A DNA stretch of 34,569 bases from positions 1-34,569 of the forward strand of contig JBCBEX010000044.1 in NCBI GenBank assembly GCA_038528235.1. Direction: 5' to 3'. Position numbers and translations under genes: made by a program. This stretch comes from JBCBEX01 sp038528235 (GTDB lineage Bacteria; Bacteroidota; Rhodothermia; Rhodothermales; Rubricoccaceae). Positions within the stretch are counted from its first letter, which is position 1. Each line of letters opens with the position of its first letter. Shown one piece after another: positions 16,707 through 24,654 of this stretch. A model generated the notes under the pieces. That model was not told where the DNA came from and ran no database searches. It saw only the letters and a program-made list of their open reading frames with translations.

Positions 16707-18299
16707 ATGGCTACCTCGGACGACTACCACCACCTCGCCGACGCATCAGCCGACGACGACAAGCCGCGCGACCACTGCGGCATCTTCGGCATCTTCAACC
16801 ACCCGAAGGCGGCCGAACTGACCTACCTCGGCCTGCACGCGCTCCAGCACCGCGGTCAGGAGTCGGCGGGCATCGTGACGAGCACCTACGACGAGGCCAA
16901 GGACCGCGCTGTGATGCCAGTCTACAAAGACTTCGGCCTCGTGCTCGATGTCTTCAAGGACCCGAACCTCTTCACCGACCAACTCCTCGGCGACGCCGCC
17001 ATCGGTCACACGCGCTACTCGACCTCAGGCTCGGCCACCAACCCGGCCAACGTGCAGCCGTTCGTGGTGCACTACCAGGAGGGCAACCTCGCGCTGGCGC
17101 ACAACGGCAACCTCTCCAACGCCCGCACGATCCGTAAGGAGCTCGTCGAGCGCGGGACGCTCTTCGCCACGTCGTCGGACTCGGAGTTGATCCTGCACCT
17201 CGCCGCGCAGAGCCGAGAGTCGGGGCCGGTCAACCGCGTCATCGATGCGCTGCATCAGTGCGAGGGCGCGTTCTCGCTCGTGCTGCTCACCGACGACGCG
17301 CTCATCGCCGTGCGCGACCCGAACGGCTTCCGCCCCCTCGCCCTCGGCAAGCTCGACGCGCCAGGCCGCAGCGCGCCCGGATGGTGCGTCGCCTCAGAGA
17401 CGTGCGCCTTCGACCTGATCGGCGCCGAGTACGTCCGCGACATCGAGCCCGGCGAAATCCTCGTCATCGACCGCGAGGCCGTCGAGCGCGGCACGATGGC
17501 GAGCCAGCCCTGCGTGGACCCAGCCACGGGCGAGACGCAGACCTTCAACGGCGTCTGCCTCCCCCGCCCCCACGGCGTGAGCCAGTGCATCTTCGAATAC
17601 GTCTACTTCTCGCGCCCCGACTCGAAGGTCTTCGGCGAGATGGTCGACAAGGTGCGGCGCAAGATGGGCAAGATGCTCGCCCACGACGCCCCCGTGCCGA
17701 AGCACGTCAAGGGCGAGAAGAAGCCCATCGTCTTTGCCGTCCCGGACTCGTCGAACACGGCCACGCTCGGCTTCGTGAGCGAGTCGAACAAGATGGGCCG
17801 CAAGTGCAAGTACGAGATCGGCCTGATCCGCAACCACTACGTCGGTCGGACTTTCATCTCGCCGGGTCAGAGTTCGCGCGAGATGAAGGTGCGGCGCAAG
17901 TTCAACACGGTCGAGGGCGTGCTAAAGGACCGCGTCGTAGTGATGGTGGACGACTCGATCGTGCGCGGGACGACGGCGCAGCAGCTCGTCAGGATGGTCC
18001 GCGAGGCCGGCGCGCGCGAGGTGCACTTCCGCGTCGCGAGCCCGCCCGTGAAGTGGCCGTGCTTCTACGGCATGGACTTCCCAAGCAAGAGCGAGCTGCT
18101 CGCCAACAAGTTCGACGAGATTGACGAGATCGCTGCCTGGCTCGGCGTGGACTCGCTCGGCTACCTCACCGCTGAGGGCATGATGCGGGCCGTCGATGCC
18201 GCCCACGACGGACGCGGGCGCTACTGCTCTGCCTGCTTTACCGGCACCTACTCAGTTCCCGTCGAAGAGGGCGTCGAGAAAGACGAGAACGACTGGTAG
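16707..18299 (+). CDS. purF: Amidophosphoribosyltransferase (first step of purine synthesis)
   Basis: 530 aa from the ATG at 16707. Transfers the glutamine amide to PRPP to give phosphoribosylamine. The N-terminal glutaminase begins at Cys in D-H-C-G-I-F-G-I, about residue 24; the preceding acidic stretch looks like the propeptide removed in B. subtilis-type PurF to expose the nucleophile. The PRPP loop is V-V-M-V-D-D-S-I-V-R-G-T-T. All four cysteines that hold the 4Fe-4S cluster in the Bacillus enzyme have counterparts: S-Q-C-I-F-E-Y, W-P-C-F-Y-G, and Y-C-S-A-C-F. The frame stays open upstream to 16413, but that part has no family similarity and crosses the palindrome, so it was excluded. 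The stop is 8 nt from the convergent epimerase gene. Confidence 0.96.
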   Translation: MATSDDYHHLADASADDDKPRDHCGIFGIFNHPKAAELTYLGLHALQHRGQESAGIVTSTYDEAKDRAVMPVYKDFGLVLDVFKDPNLFTDQLLGDAAIGHTRYSTSGSATNPANVQPFVVHYQEGNLALAHNGNLSNARTIRKELVERGTLFATSSDSELILHLAAQSRESGPVNRVIDALHQCEGAFSLVLLTDDALIAVRDPNGFRPLALGKLDAPGRSAPGWCVASETCAFDLIGAEYVRDIEPGEILVIDREAVERGTMASQPCVDPATGETQTFNGVCLPRPHGVSQCIFEYVYFSRPDSKVFGEMVDKVRRKMGKMLAHDAPVPKHVKGEKKPIVFAVPDSSNTATLGFVSESNKMGRKCKYEIGLIRNHYVGRTFISPGQSSREMKVRRKFNTVEGVLKDRVVVMVDDSIVRGTTAQQLVRMVREAGAREVHFRVASPPVKWPCFYGMDFPSKSELLANKFDEIDEIAAWLGVDSLGYLTAEGMMRAVDAAHDGRGRYCSACFTGTYSVPVEEGVEKDENDW

Positions 18300-18307
18300 T
18301 TGAGCGT

Positions 18308-19900
18308 TTACGCTGCGACCGCTTCTCGGCGCTCGTAGGCCACCACGTTGTGCGTGGCGGAGCGCGGTAGGTCGCGGGCGTAGCCGCCGCCAATGGCCGC
18401 CATGAGGTCTTCGAGCGCCTGCGCGAACCGCTGCTTGGGCGCAAACCCGAGCCACTTGTGCGCCTTCTCGCCCGAGACGCGCCCGACGGCCTCCCCCGTG
18501 CCCGGCTCGGCATCGGTGAAGAGCACCCGGATCTCAGGCACGAGGTCCCGCAACAACTGCTCCAGCGCCAGCACGGTCACGTTGGCACCGACGACGTTGA
18601 AGACCTGGTGCGCCACATGGTTGGCAGGCGCCCCGAGCACGTGCAGGAAGGCCCGCGCGGCGTCCTCGACATGTACCGCCGGGATCGCGTGCGACTCCGC
18701 GCCGAGCACCACGCGCACATCGCGGATGGCCTGCATGGCGACATCGTTGAGGACCGTGTCGAGGCGCGGACGCGGCGAGGGGCCGAAGATGTCGCCGAGG
18801 CGCAGCACCGTCGGCGTGAAGTGCGGAGCAGCCTGGTCGAGGACGAGCGTCTCGGCAGAGCGCTTGAGCTTGGCGTAGAGCGTATTCGCGTGCAGTGGCG
18901 CGTCCTCGTCGATGCGCTGGGTGGCCGTCCGCGGCGGCTTGTAGAGCGCCGTCGTGGACGCATAGACGAAGCGACGCACGCGGAGGTAAGACGCCGCCTG
19001 CACGAGCGCGGCCGTAGCCAGTACGTTAGTCTGGAGCGCCTCCTCTGGCTCTGCCTGGACGAGGTCGATGCCGTCGAGGTCGGCGAGGTGCAGCACGGCG
19101 GTGGCGCCCCGCAGGTGCGGCTCGACCTCTTCGATGTGACGGACATCGCCCTCCACGATCTTCAGAGCACCGCGGTTGGCGACCTCTTCGAGCAGTTCGA
19201 GGTAGTCCGAGCCGTAGAGCATCCGGTCGATGACGGTCACGCGGAAGCCCTCATCGAGCAGTTGGCGTACGAGCACGGAGCCTACATAGCCTGCTCCGCC
19301 GGTCACCACCACGCGAGGCGGCTCGTCGCCGCTGTTGCGGGTGACGGCCACAGGGGTCGGCGCCACCGGCGGCGCGGCGACCCGGTCGGCAGGTGCGCGC
19401 GTCGCGGTGCTAGGCCCGCGGTCGGCGGCCGGCGTTGGCCGAGGCGGGACCACCAGTTCGGGGTCGGGAATCCGCATCGTCTCCTCGCGCAGCGGGGCGG
19501 CGGCCTCGGCGGGCGGGTCGTCGAACAGAGGCACAGACGGCAAGGCTTCTTCGTCCATCTCCACGCGAGGCCGGGGGAATGGCACACCGCGCCCTGCAGG
19601 TACGTCGAGCACGTCTGGTAGCTCAGCACGCGTACGCCCTGCAGTTGGAGCGAGGCGCGCCGACGGCCCCGCTGCCGCGATGGCTTGCAGCACCTGATCG
19701 ATTGGGTTCTGCATCGAGAGCCCCCCTCGGACCGCATCGCGGATGTCTTGCTCCGATACGGTGCCGAGCTCTGCACCACGACCGACGACCGTGGCGCGGT
19801 GTACGCCAGCCGTGCCCATCGCTCGCAACACGACGAGGATAGGGCTGCCGGTGAGTACCGGGACAGGTTCGGCAGACCGAGAAGCGTCGTTGGGCGACAT
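18308..19900 (-). CDS. CBS-like domain fused to NAD-dependent epimerase/dehydratase (extended SDR)
   Basis: 530 aa in three parts. Residues 14-72 resemble one CBS motif of the kind attached to sugar-nucleotide transferases, with L-G-T-V-S-E-Q-D-I-R-D-A and R-G-G-L-S-M-Q-N-P-I. Residues about 80-193 are a Pro/Ala/Glu-rich linker of low complexity. Residues 195-530 form an extended SDR like UDP-glucose 4-epimerase: V-T-G-G-A-G-Y-V-G-S (199-208), D-R-M-L-Y-G-S, catalytic A-S-T-T, and Tyr342-x-x-x-Lys346. The enzyme likely acts on an NDP-sugar for glycan or exopolysaccharide synthesis. The CBS part may sense adenylate ligand or partners; a single motif suggests it needs dimerisation. Start ATG at 19900. 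It lies alone, with no sugar-biosynthesis neighbours. Confidence 0.88.
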   Translation of the reverse strand: MSPNDASRSAEPVPVLTGSPILVVLRAMGTAGVHRATVVGRGAELGTVSEQDIRDAVRGGLSMQNPIDQVLQAIAAAGPSARLAPTAGRTRAELPDVLDVPAGRGVPFPRPRVEMDEEALPSVPLFDDPPAEAAAPLREETMRIPDPELVVPPRPTPAADRGPSTATRAPADRVAAPPVAPTPVAVTRNSGDEPPRVVVTGGAGYVGSVLVRQLLDEGFRVTVIDRMLYGSDYLELLEEVANRGALKIVEGDVRHIEEVEPHLRGATAVLHLADLDGIDLVQAEPEEALQTNVLATAALVQAASYLRVRRFVYASTTALYKPPRTATQRIDEDAPLHANTLYAKLKRSAETLVLDQAAPHFTPTVLRLGDIFGPSPRPRLDTVLNDVAMQAIRDVRVVLGAESHAIPAVHVEDAARAFLHVLGAPANHVAHQVFNVVGANVTVLALEQLLRDLVPEIRVLFTDAEPGTGEAVGRVSGEKAHKWLGFAPKQRFAQALEDLMAAIGGGYARDLPRSATHNVVAYERREAVAA

Positions 19901-20105
19901 ACGAGGCAGCGAGAGCGAGCGGAGAGAGCGCAGCGAAGGAAACCCGGAGCGCGAGACGCTCCCAGGCAGTCAGAACGACCTAGCAGTGCAAGGATGACGC
20001 GACGCCTGCGCTGCCCGGTTTACGCCACGTTTATGTGACGCCGCGTAGACGATTCTGCCGACCAACGCTGAGCCGCTCTGTTGGCCGTCGGTTTGCGCCC
20101 TGATC

Positions 20106-20126
20106 GCGGAACGAATACGTTCCCGC
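20106..20126 (-). terminator. Hairpin downstream of PPK2 gene
   Basis: GGAACG/CGTTCC (20108-20113 and 20118-20123) with a 4-nt loop, extended by GC pairs with one bulge. It lies 33 nt past the PPK2 stop codon. A second bulged stem at 20058-20091 follows. Neither has a U-tract on the minus strand, so weak evidence. The rest of the 19901-20158 gap shows nothing. Confidence 0.35.
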
Positions 20127-20158
20127 TCTTTGGCCTATCCAGGACCCGTGACTGGCTC

Positions 20159-20986
20159 TCACACGAGCGAATCGGGCGGGTAGGCAGCAGGATCGAACTC
20201 AGGCGGGGGGTACTGCGGGTCCATCCGCTCCAGGGTTTCGCGGACGAGTTGGGTCAGCGCGAGGTTGCGAAACCACCGCTCTTCCGCTGGGATGACATAC
20301 CACGGGGCATGTGCCGTAGAACAGCGGCTGAGCGCCAGATCAAACGCCGCCATGTAGTCATCCCAGAGTGCGCGCGTGTCAAGGTCGCTCGGGTTGAACT
20401 TCCAGTGCTTGTCCGGCTTCCGAAGCCGCCGCTTGAAGCGTTCCAGCTGATACGCCTTCGAAATGTGTAGCATGACCTTCACGATCGTCGTCCCCTCGGA
20501 GGCAAGCAGCCGCTCGAAGTCGTTGATCTGGGCGTAGCGCTTCGCGATGCGGTCAGCAGGCGCGAGGTGGAGCACCTTTTCTACGAGCACCGACTCGTAG
20601 TGCGACCGATTGAAGACGCTGATGTAGCCGGAACGCGGAGCGCGCTTGTGGATGCGCCAGAGGTAGTCGTGCTCGGCCTCCTCTTTGGACGGCACTTTGA
20701 AGCTCCACACCCGGACCCCCTGCGGATTGAGCGGACCGAAGACCTTGCGGATCGACGAGTCCTTGCCCCCCGCGTCCATCGCCTGGAAGACGACCAAGAG
20801 CGACCGCGTGCCCTCGGCATAGAGCCGCTCCTGCAGTTCGTCGAGGGCATCGAGGTGGTCATCGTACTGCGCGTCGACCTCGTCGGAGTCGGTCAGTCCT
20901 TGCGTGTCGTTGGTGGCACGCGCCCTCAGGTTGACGGCCTCGCCGGGCCGGATCAGATAGCGTTCGAGGTCGATGGCGATGGACAT
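20159..20986 (-). CDS. Polyphosphate kinase 2 family (PPK2), polyP:nucleotide phosphotransferase
   Basis: 275 aa, cytoplasmic. Uses inorganic polyphosphate to phosphorylate nucleoside mono- or diphosphates. Walker A is A-M-D-A-G-G-K-D-S (69-77), lid region R-I-H-K-R-A-P-R-S-G (111-120), Walker B Y-I-S-V-F-N-R-S-H-Y-E (121-131). Length and the short N-terminus match one-domain class III-like enzymes, which can handle AMP and ADP; that class assignment is an inference. The family's usual F-D-R-S-W-Y reads F-N-R-S-H-Y here, a variant seen in the class III-like branch. Start is the ATG at 20986. The DUF937 gene ends 40 nt upstream on the same strand. No ppk1 or ppx is in the window. Confidence 0.94.
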   Translation of the reverse strand: MSIAIDLERYLIRPGEAVNLRARATNDTQGLTDSDEVDAQYDDHLDALDELQERLYAEGTRSLLVVFQAMDAGGKDSSIRKVFGPLNPQGVRVWSFKVPSKEEAEHDYLWRIHKRAPRSGYISVFNRSHYESVLVEKVLHLAPADRIAKRYAQINDFERLLASEGTTIVKVMLHISKAYQLERFKRRLRKPDKHWKFNPSDLDTRALWDDYMAAFDLALSRCSTAHAPWYVIPAEERWFRNLALTQLVRETLERMDPQYPPPEFDPAAYPPDSLV

Positions 20987-21026
20987 AGGAGCAGGAGTAA
21001 GGTAGGGCTGCTGGGCGAGGACGGGG

Positions 21027-21803
21027 CTATCGCCCGAAGAGTTTGCCGAGGGCCGCGCCGGCGGCTTTCTGCAGGAGTTCGTCCTTCAGGTCGCCGTCGC
21101 CGTCGCTGTCGAGCGCGCCTGCGAGGGTGCCGAGCAGGCTGTCCGGGGTGGCCTCGCGAGAGCGGGCCGAGCTCTGGCCGAGCAAGCCCGAGAGACCTGA
21201 GGGGTCGAGGCTCTGCTCGCGCTTCGCCTTGCCGAGCGCACCCATCAGGATGGGCGCGATCATGCCGAGGAGGTTGCCCGACTGCTGCTTGTTGAGGCCC
21301 GACGCCCCAGCGATGGCCCCGGCGACGCCGTCGAGTTTGTCGCCGAAGATGTGGCCGAGGATCGCCTGGCCCGCCATGGCTTTCATCATGCCTTCGAGCC
21401 CCCCGCTCTGCTGCTGACCGCCGCCGGCGAGTTGCCCGAGCAGACCGCCGAGCCCGCTGCTTTGCTGCTGGCCACCACCCATGAGACCGCCCAGGAGGCT
21501 CCCTAAGTCCATTCCAGACTCTTGCTGCGCGCTTCCGCCTGCGAGGCCTCCCAGCACACTGCCCAGTCCGCCGCCGCCAAGAAGACCAAGCACCGAGCCG
21601 TCGTGGTCACGATCGAGCGCTCCGGCGAGCGCCTGCGCACCCTCGGTGGTGTTGGTGTTGCGGTTGAGTTGGCCGAGCATCATCGGCAGCGCCGCCATGA
21701 TGCCCTGCTGCGTCTGCTGAGGCGATGCCCCGAGCGCCGACGCGAGTTGGTTGGTGGTGTCACCCCCGAGGGTGCTCGTCAGGGTGCCGAGGAGGTCTGT
21801 CAT
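21027..21803 (-). CDS. DUF937 domain-containing protein with Gly/Gln-rich repeat
   Basis: 258 aa. M-T-D-L-L-G-T-L and A-L-G-A-S-P-Q-Q-T-Q-Q-G-I-M-A-A-L-P-M-M-L-G-Q-L are typical DUF937 signatures (about 1-100). The middle (about 105-165) is an imperfect repeat of G-G-G-Q-Q-Q-S-x-G-L-G-G-L-L, low complexity and probably flexible. Two acidic D-x-D-x-D-G loops, D-R-D-H-D-G near 70 and D-S-D-G-D-G-D-L-K-D near 235, look like EF-hand/dockerin calcium sites. No signal peptide or TM. Start at 21803 was taken over the 21854 extension because the DUF937 N-terminus is there. Family function is not established. It is followed by the PPK2 gene. Confidence 0.85.
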   Translation of the reverse strand: MTDLLGTLTSTLGGDTTNQLASALGASPQQTQQGIMAALPMMLGQLNRNTNTTEGAQALAGALDRDHDGSVLGLLGGGGLGSVLGGLAGGSAQQESGMDLGSLLGGLMGGGQQQSSGLGGLLGQLAGGGQQQSGGLEGMMKAMAGQAILGHIFGDKLDGVAGAIAGASGLNKQQSGNLLGMIAPILMGALGKAKREQSLDPSGLSGLLGQSSARSREATPDSLLGTLAGALDSDGDGDLKDELLQKAAGAALGKLFGR

Positions 21804-21959
21804 AGTTCGGTTCGGTTGTGTGAGTGCGATGAACGACGCCGGAAGGATACGCATCAGCCCGCCCCTCCGGGAACGTCAGGCATTGTTGTCGACACGGCGA
21901 CTGTGATCGCTTCGAACCACCGGATGTCTGGCACTCACTGCCCCGAGAGGCGGCGGCGT

Positions 21960-23876
21960 TCAACGACCGCTCAGACTGGCCGCCGCAACCTCGACAACCT
22001 CGACTTCCTGTAGGCCGCGCACCGCGTTGCCGAGCAGCACACGGTCGGCGGTGTGCAGGTCCTCCGACACGAGCACGGCCTCCACCGCGCCGGGCACCGT
22101 CGTGAGCAGATGCTGCCGGTGCACACCCGCGAGCCCGCCCGACGAGAGCGGTGGCGTGAGGAGCTGTCCCTCGCGCTCGATCCAGACCGACGTGCGTGCG
22201 CCCTCGGTCACCTCTCCCCGCTCGTTGAGGAGCAGTGGTTCGTCGACCGCATGAGTCTTCGCCCAGGCGAGGGCGTCGTCGTAGTGCGTCCGGTGCGTCG
22301 TTTTCCACCAGCAGAACGGGTTCGCGCTATCCATGGCAACCGGGAAAAGGGCCGCTGTCCGTAGCGCCATGTCACCCGAAACCACGGGGGCGACCGCCAG
22401 ACCGGGCGTGCCGTCCGCCGCTACGGTGAGACGCAGCCGATGCGGTGCCATGCCCAACTGAGCCAGCGTCTCGTCAAGCAGCGCATTCACCTCGGCGAGG
22501 TCGAGCTTGACACCGAAGAACGACGCGGCTTCGGCTAGGCGGAAGCGATGGAGGGCCCGATACTCGATCCGGCCACGCTCGGCACGCATCGTCTCTAGCA
22601 GCCCGAACGAGCCGGCCGCTTCGACATACCGATCCTGGATGGGCCCATGCGGACGCTCTGGCCACGCCCACGCTCGCTTGAGAAAGCGCGCCTTGAGTTG
22701 GCACTCGTCGTACTCAGCCTCGGGATCCGAGTCCCACACGATGCCGCTGCCGCTCCCCATTGTGCCAGTTCCCATCCCGTCACGGTCTTCGGCGAGCACG
22801 AGCGTGCGAATCGGCACGTTGAACACGGCCTGGGCGTCCCTCGAGTCCGTCGGCGGCGCGATGTAGCCGACTGCCCCGCAGTAGACCCCGCGCGGAACCG
22901 CCTCCAGGTCGGCGATGAGCTGCATCGCGCGCAGCTTCGGCGCCCCCGTCACCGAGCCGCACGGGAAGAGCGCCTCGAACAGATCGGCGTACGTGACGCC
23001 ATCACGCAACGTGGCCTGCACCGTCGAGGTCATCTGCGTGAGCGTCTCGTAGGGCTCCGTCGTGAACAGGTGCGGCACAACCACGCTGCCTGGCTCGGCG
23101 ACTACAGATAGATCATTGCGCAGCAGGTCGACGATCATCAGGTTCTCCGCGCGGTTCTTCGGGTCAGCCGAGAGATGCATAGCGAGCGCTGCGTCCTCCC
23201 CCGCGTCGGTTCCACGTCGGATGGTGCCCTTCATCGGCCGGGCAGTGAGGCGTCGCCCGTCACGCCGGAAGAACAGTTCCGGGGAGAGGCTCAGCACGTC
23301 GAGCGGCTGTCCGTCGGCGGCCTCGATGTGGAGTAGGGCCGCGTAGCTGACGCGCTGCTGGCGTCGAAGCGCCCGGTAGAGTCCCACCGGGTCGCCCGCA
23401 AAACGATAGCGGAACGGCGCGGTGAAGTTGATCTGGTAGACATCGCCCTCGTGGATGTGGTGGCGCACGCGCTCGACCTGCTGCACGTAGGCGTCCCGGT
23501 CGAGGTCGAAGCGAGGCACCGTGAGCGCGTAGCCGTGCGCGTCGGCGAGGAGGGCGTCTACGCCGGGCGCGTCGAGCACCGTGGGCGGACTGTAGACGCC
23601 GAACCATGCGAGAGGCTCGCGGGGAGCCGCGACTGTTAGCCGGTCTGCCCAGAACGCGGCACCGGCTTCATAGGCGAGATAGCCTGCGACGTGGTGGCCC
23701 GCTGCGACCTCCGCATCGAGGCTATCCAGGAGCGCGGGAATCGCATCGAGGTTGTCGGCGCGGAGGATGCGAACAGGGGCCGTGAAGAGCAGGCTGGCCC
23801 CGGCCTCGGTAGGCTCGCCTTCCTCGGGCGCCGCGCGGGGCGCATCGAGGAGAACGGCATGAGGGGGAAGTGGCAC
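21960..23876 (-). CDS. Fused aminodeoxychorismate synthase component I and aminodeoxychorismate lyase (PabB-PabC)
   Basis: 638 aa joining two steps of p-aminobenzoate (folate) synthesis. Residues about 120-405 are the chorismate-binding PabB fold: Y-Q-I-N-F-T, P-M-K-G-T with Lys216, L-F-P-C-G-S-V-T-G-A-P-K, and G-S-G-I-V-W-D-S-D-P. Residues about 415-638 are a class-IV PLP aminotransferase fold (PabC): L-L-E-T-M-R, Lys525 in F-C-W-W-K-T-T-H-R as the expected PLP Schiff-base lysine, and N-E-R-G-E-V-T-E-G. This fusion order is known in other bacteria. The glutamine amidotransferase partner PabA is not in the window. Start is a GTG at 23876; no in-frame ATG fits. Catalytic residues appear intact in both halves. 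Confidence 0.94.
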   Translation of the reverse strand: MPLPPHAVLLDAPRAAPEEGEPTEAGASLLFTAPVRILRADNLDAIPALLDSLDAEVAAGHHVAGYLAYEAGAAFWADRLTVAAPREPLAWFGVYSPPTVLDAPGVDALLADAHGYALTVPRFDLDRDAYVQQVERVRHHIHEGDVYQINFTAPFRYRFAGDPVGLYRALRRQQRVSYAALLHIEAADGQPLDVLSLSPELFFRRDGRRLTARPMKGTIRRGTDAGEDAALAMHLSADPKNRAENLMIVDLLRNDLSVVAEPGSVVVPHLFTTEPYETLTQMTSTVQATLRDGVTYADLFEALFPCGSVTGAPKLRAMQLIADLEAVPRGVYCGAVGYIAPPTDSRDAQAVFNVPIRTLVLAEDRDGMGTGTMGSGSGIVWDSDPEAEYDECQLKARFLKRAWAWPERPHGPIQDRYVEAAGSFGLLETMRAERGRIEYRALHRFRLAEAASFFGVKLDLAEVNALLDETLAQLGMAPHRLRLTVAADGTPGLAVAPVVSGDMALRTAALFPVAMDSANPFCWWKTTHRTHYDDALAWAKTHAVDEPLLLNERGEVTEGARTSVWIEREGQLLTPPLSSGGLAGVHRQHLLTTVPGAVEAVLVSEDLHTADRVLLGNAVRGLQEVEVVEVAAASLSGR

Positions 23877-23880
23877 GGGC

Positions 23881-23924
23881 GAAAGAGAAAGGCGCAGAAG
23901 GCGTCGATCTACGCCTGCTGCGCC
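23881..23924 (-). terminator. Rho-independent terminator after the 152-aa orphan gene
   Basis: GGCGCAG (23891-23897) pairs with CTGCGCC (23918-23924), with inner GGCG/CGCC pairs across one two-base mismatch. On the minus strand it is followed by TTTCTCTTTC. It lies 65 nt beyond the orphan's stop and just before the PabB-PabC start, separating the two transcription units. Confidence 0.7.
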
Positions 23925-23988
23925 TGCGGGGTTCGGGGTGGTGGAGCGCCGAACCCGGGGCGTGAATGCCGGGATCAGATGCGCTCAG

Positions 23989-24447
23989 TTAGACACTCGC
24001 GTCCTCGTCGAGGTTGTTGAGCGCCGAGCCGAGCACCGGGCGGAAGTTCTGCCGCCGCAGTCGGTCGAGGATGTCGCCGCGCCCGGCACAGTAGCCGAGG
24101 AACACGTGCGGGCGCTGCATCTGGCGCAGCCCCTCGTGCACGACCCACATGTGCCAGGACCGGCAGTTGAGGTCAAACGGCCCAAAGAGCCGCCCGTAGA
24201 GGCGGTTGGCCGCGCGCTCCAAGTCGGCCTCGCTGTCGAGTTCGCCGAGTTCGAGGAGCCGCTGGAGCGCCCCGTAGATGTAGCCGGCGAGGAAGTCGTG
24301 CTGGCCGTCGGTCAGGTCGAGGTCGGACTGGGGACCATCGTAGCCGAAGTCGGCCAGCGGGGTCCGGATGCAGAGTTCGACGTGGGCGACGGCTTCGCGA
24401 AGGAGCGCTTCGACGTAGGCGTCAGATTTGCCTCGCTGGTTGGGCAT
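23989..24447 (-). CDS. Hypothetical protein, no recognised family (152 aa)
   Basis: Well-formed soluble protein starting at ATG 24447. Predicted mostly helical: charged helix (about 8-25), Y-D-G-P-Q-S-D-L-D-L-T loop, helices with H-D-F-L-A-G-Y-I-Y-G-A-L-Q-R-L, then R-S-W-H-M-W-V-V-H-E-G-L-R-Q-M near 105-120 and F-L-G-Y-C-A-G-R-G-D near 125. Two Cys, several Trp and His, no signal peptide, no TM. Composition matches neighbouring chromosomal genes, and it has its own terminator, so it is probably real and native. The 207-bp region upstream, unusually AT-rich for this genome (24500-24600), presumably holds its promoter. No function proposed. Confidence 0.75.
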   Translation of the reverse strand: MPNQRGKSDAYVEALLREAVAHVELCIRTPLADFGYDGPQSDLDLTDGQHDFLAGYIYGALQRLLELGELDSEADLERAANRLYGRLFGPFDLNCRSWHMWVVHEGLRQMQRPHVFLGYCAGRGDILDRLRRQNFRPVLGSALNNLDEDASV

Positions 24448-24654
24448 GGATCAGGGGAAAAGCAGGGGGCGGGGAGTGGACGATAGAAGAGCTTCTGGCA
24501 AAGGCCATACATATCAGTTACACACCCCTTCACTGCATCAGGTTTGTCACTCAAAAATTACATCCGCTATGGATGAACGAACTTTTTTGCAGGTAAACGC
24601 TCGCACTGGCGCGTCTTGAGACCGAGCCTGTCGCGGGATCGCCTAGGGTCGCCG

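Noticed and set aside
24512..24600. AT-rich stretch upstream of the 152-aa gene as a Bacteroidota -33/-7 promoter
   Set aside because: The nearest -7 candidate on the minus strand (TAATTTTTG) has one extra base compared with TAnnTTTG, and no good -33 is placed; not strong enough to call.
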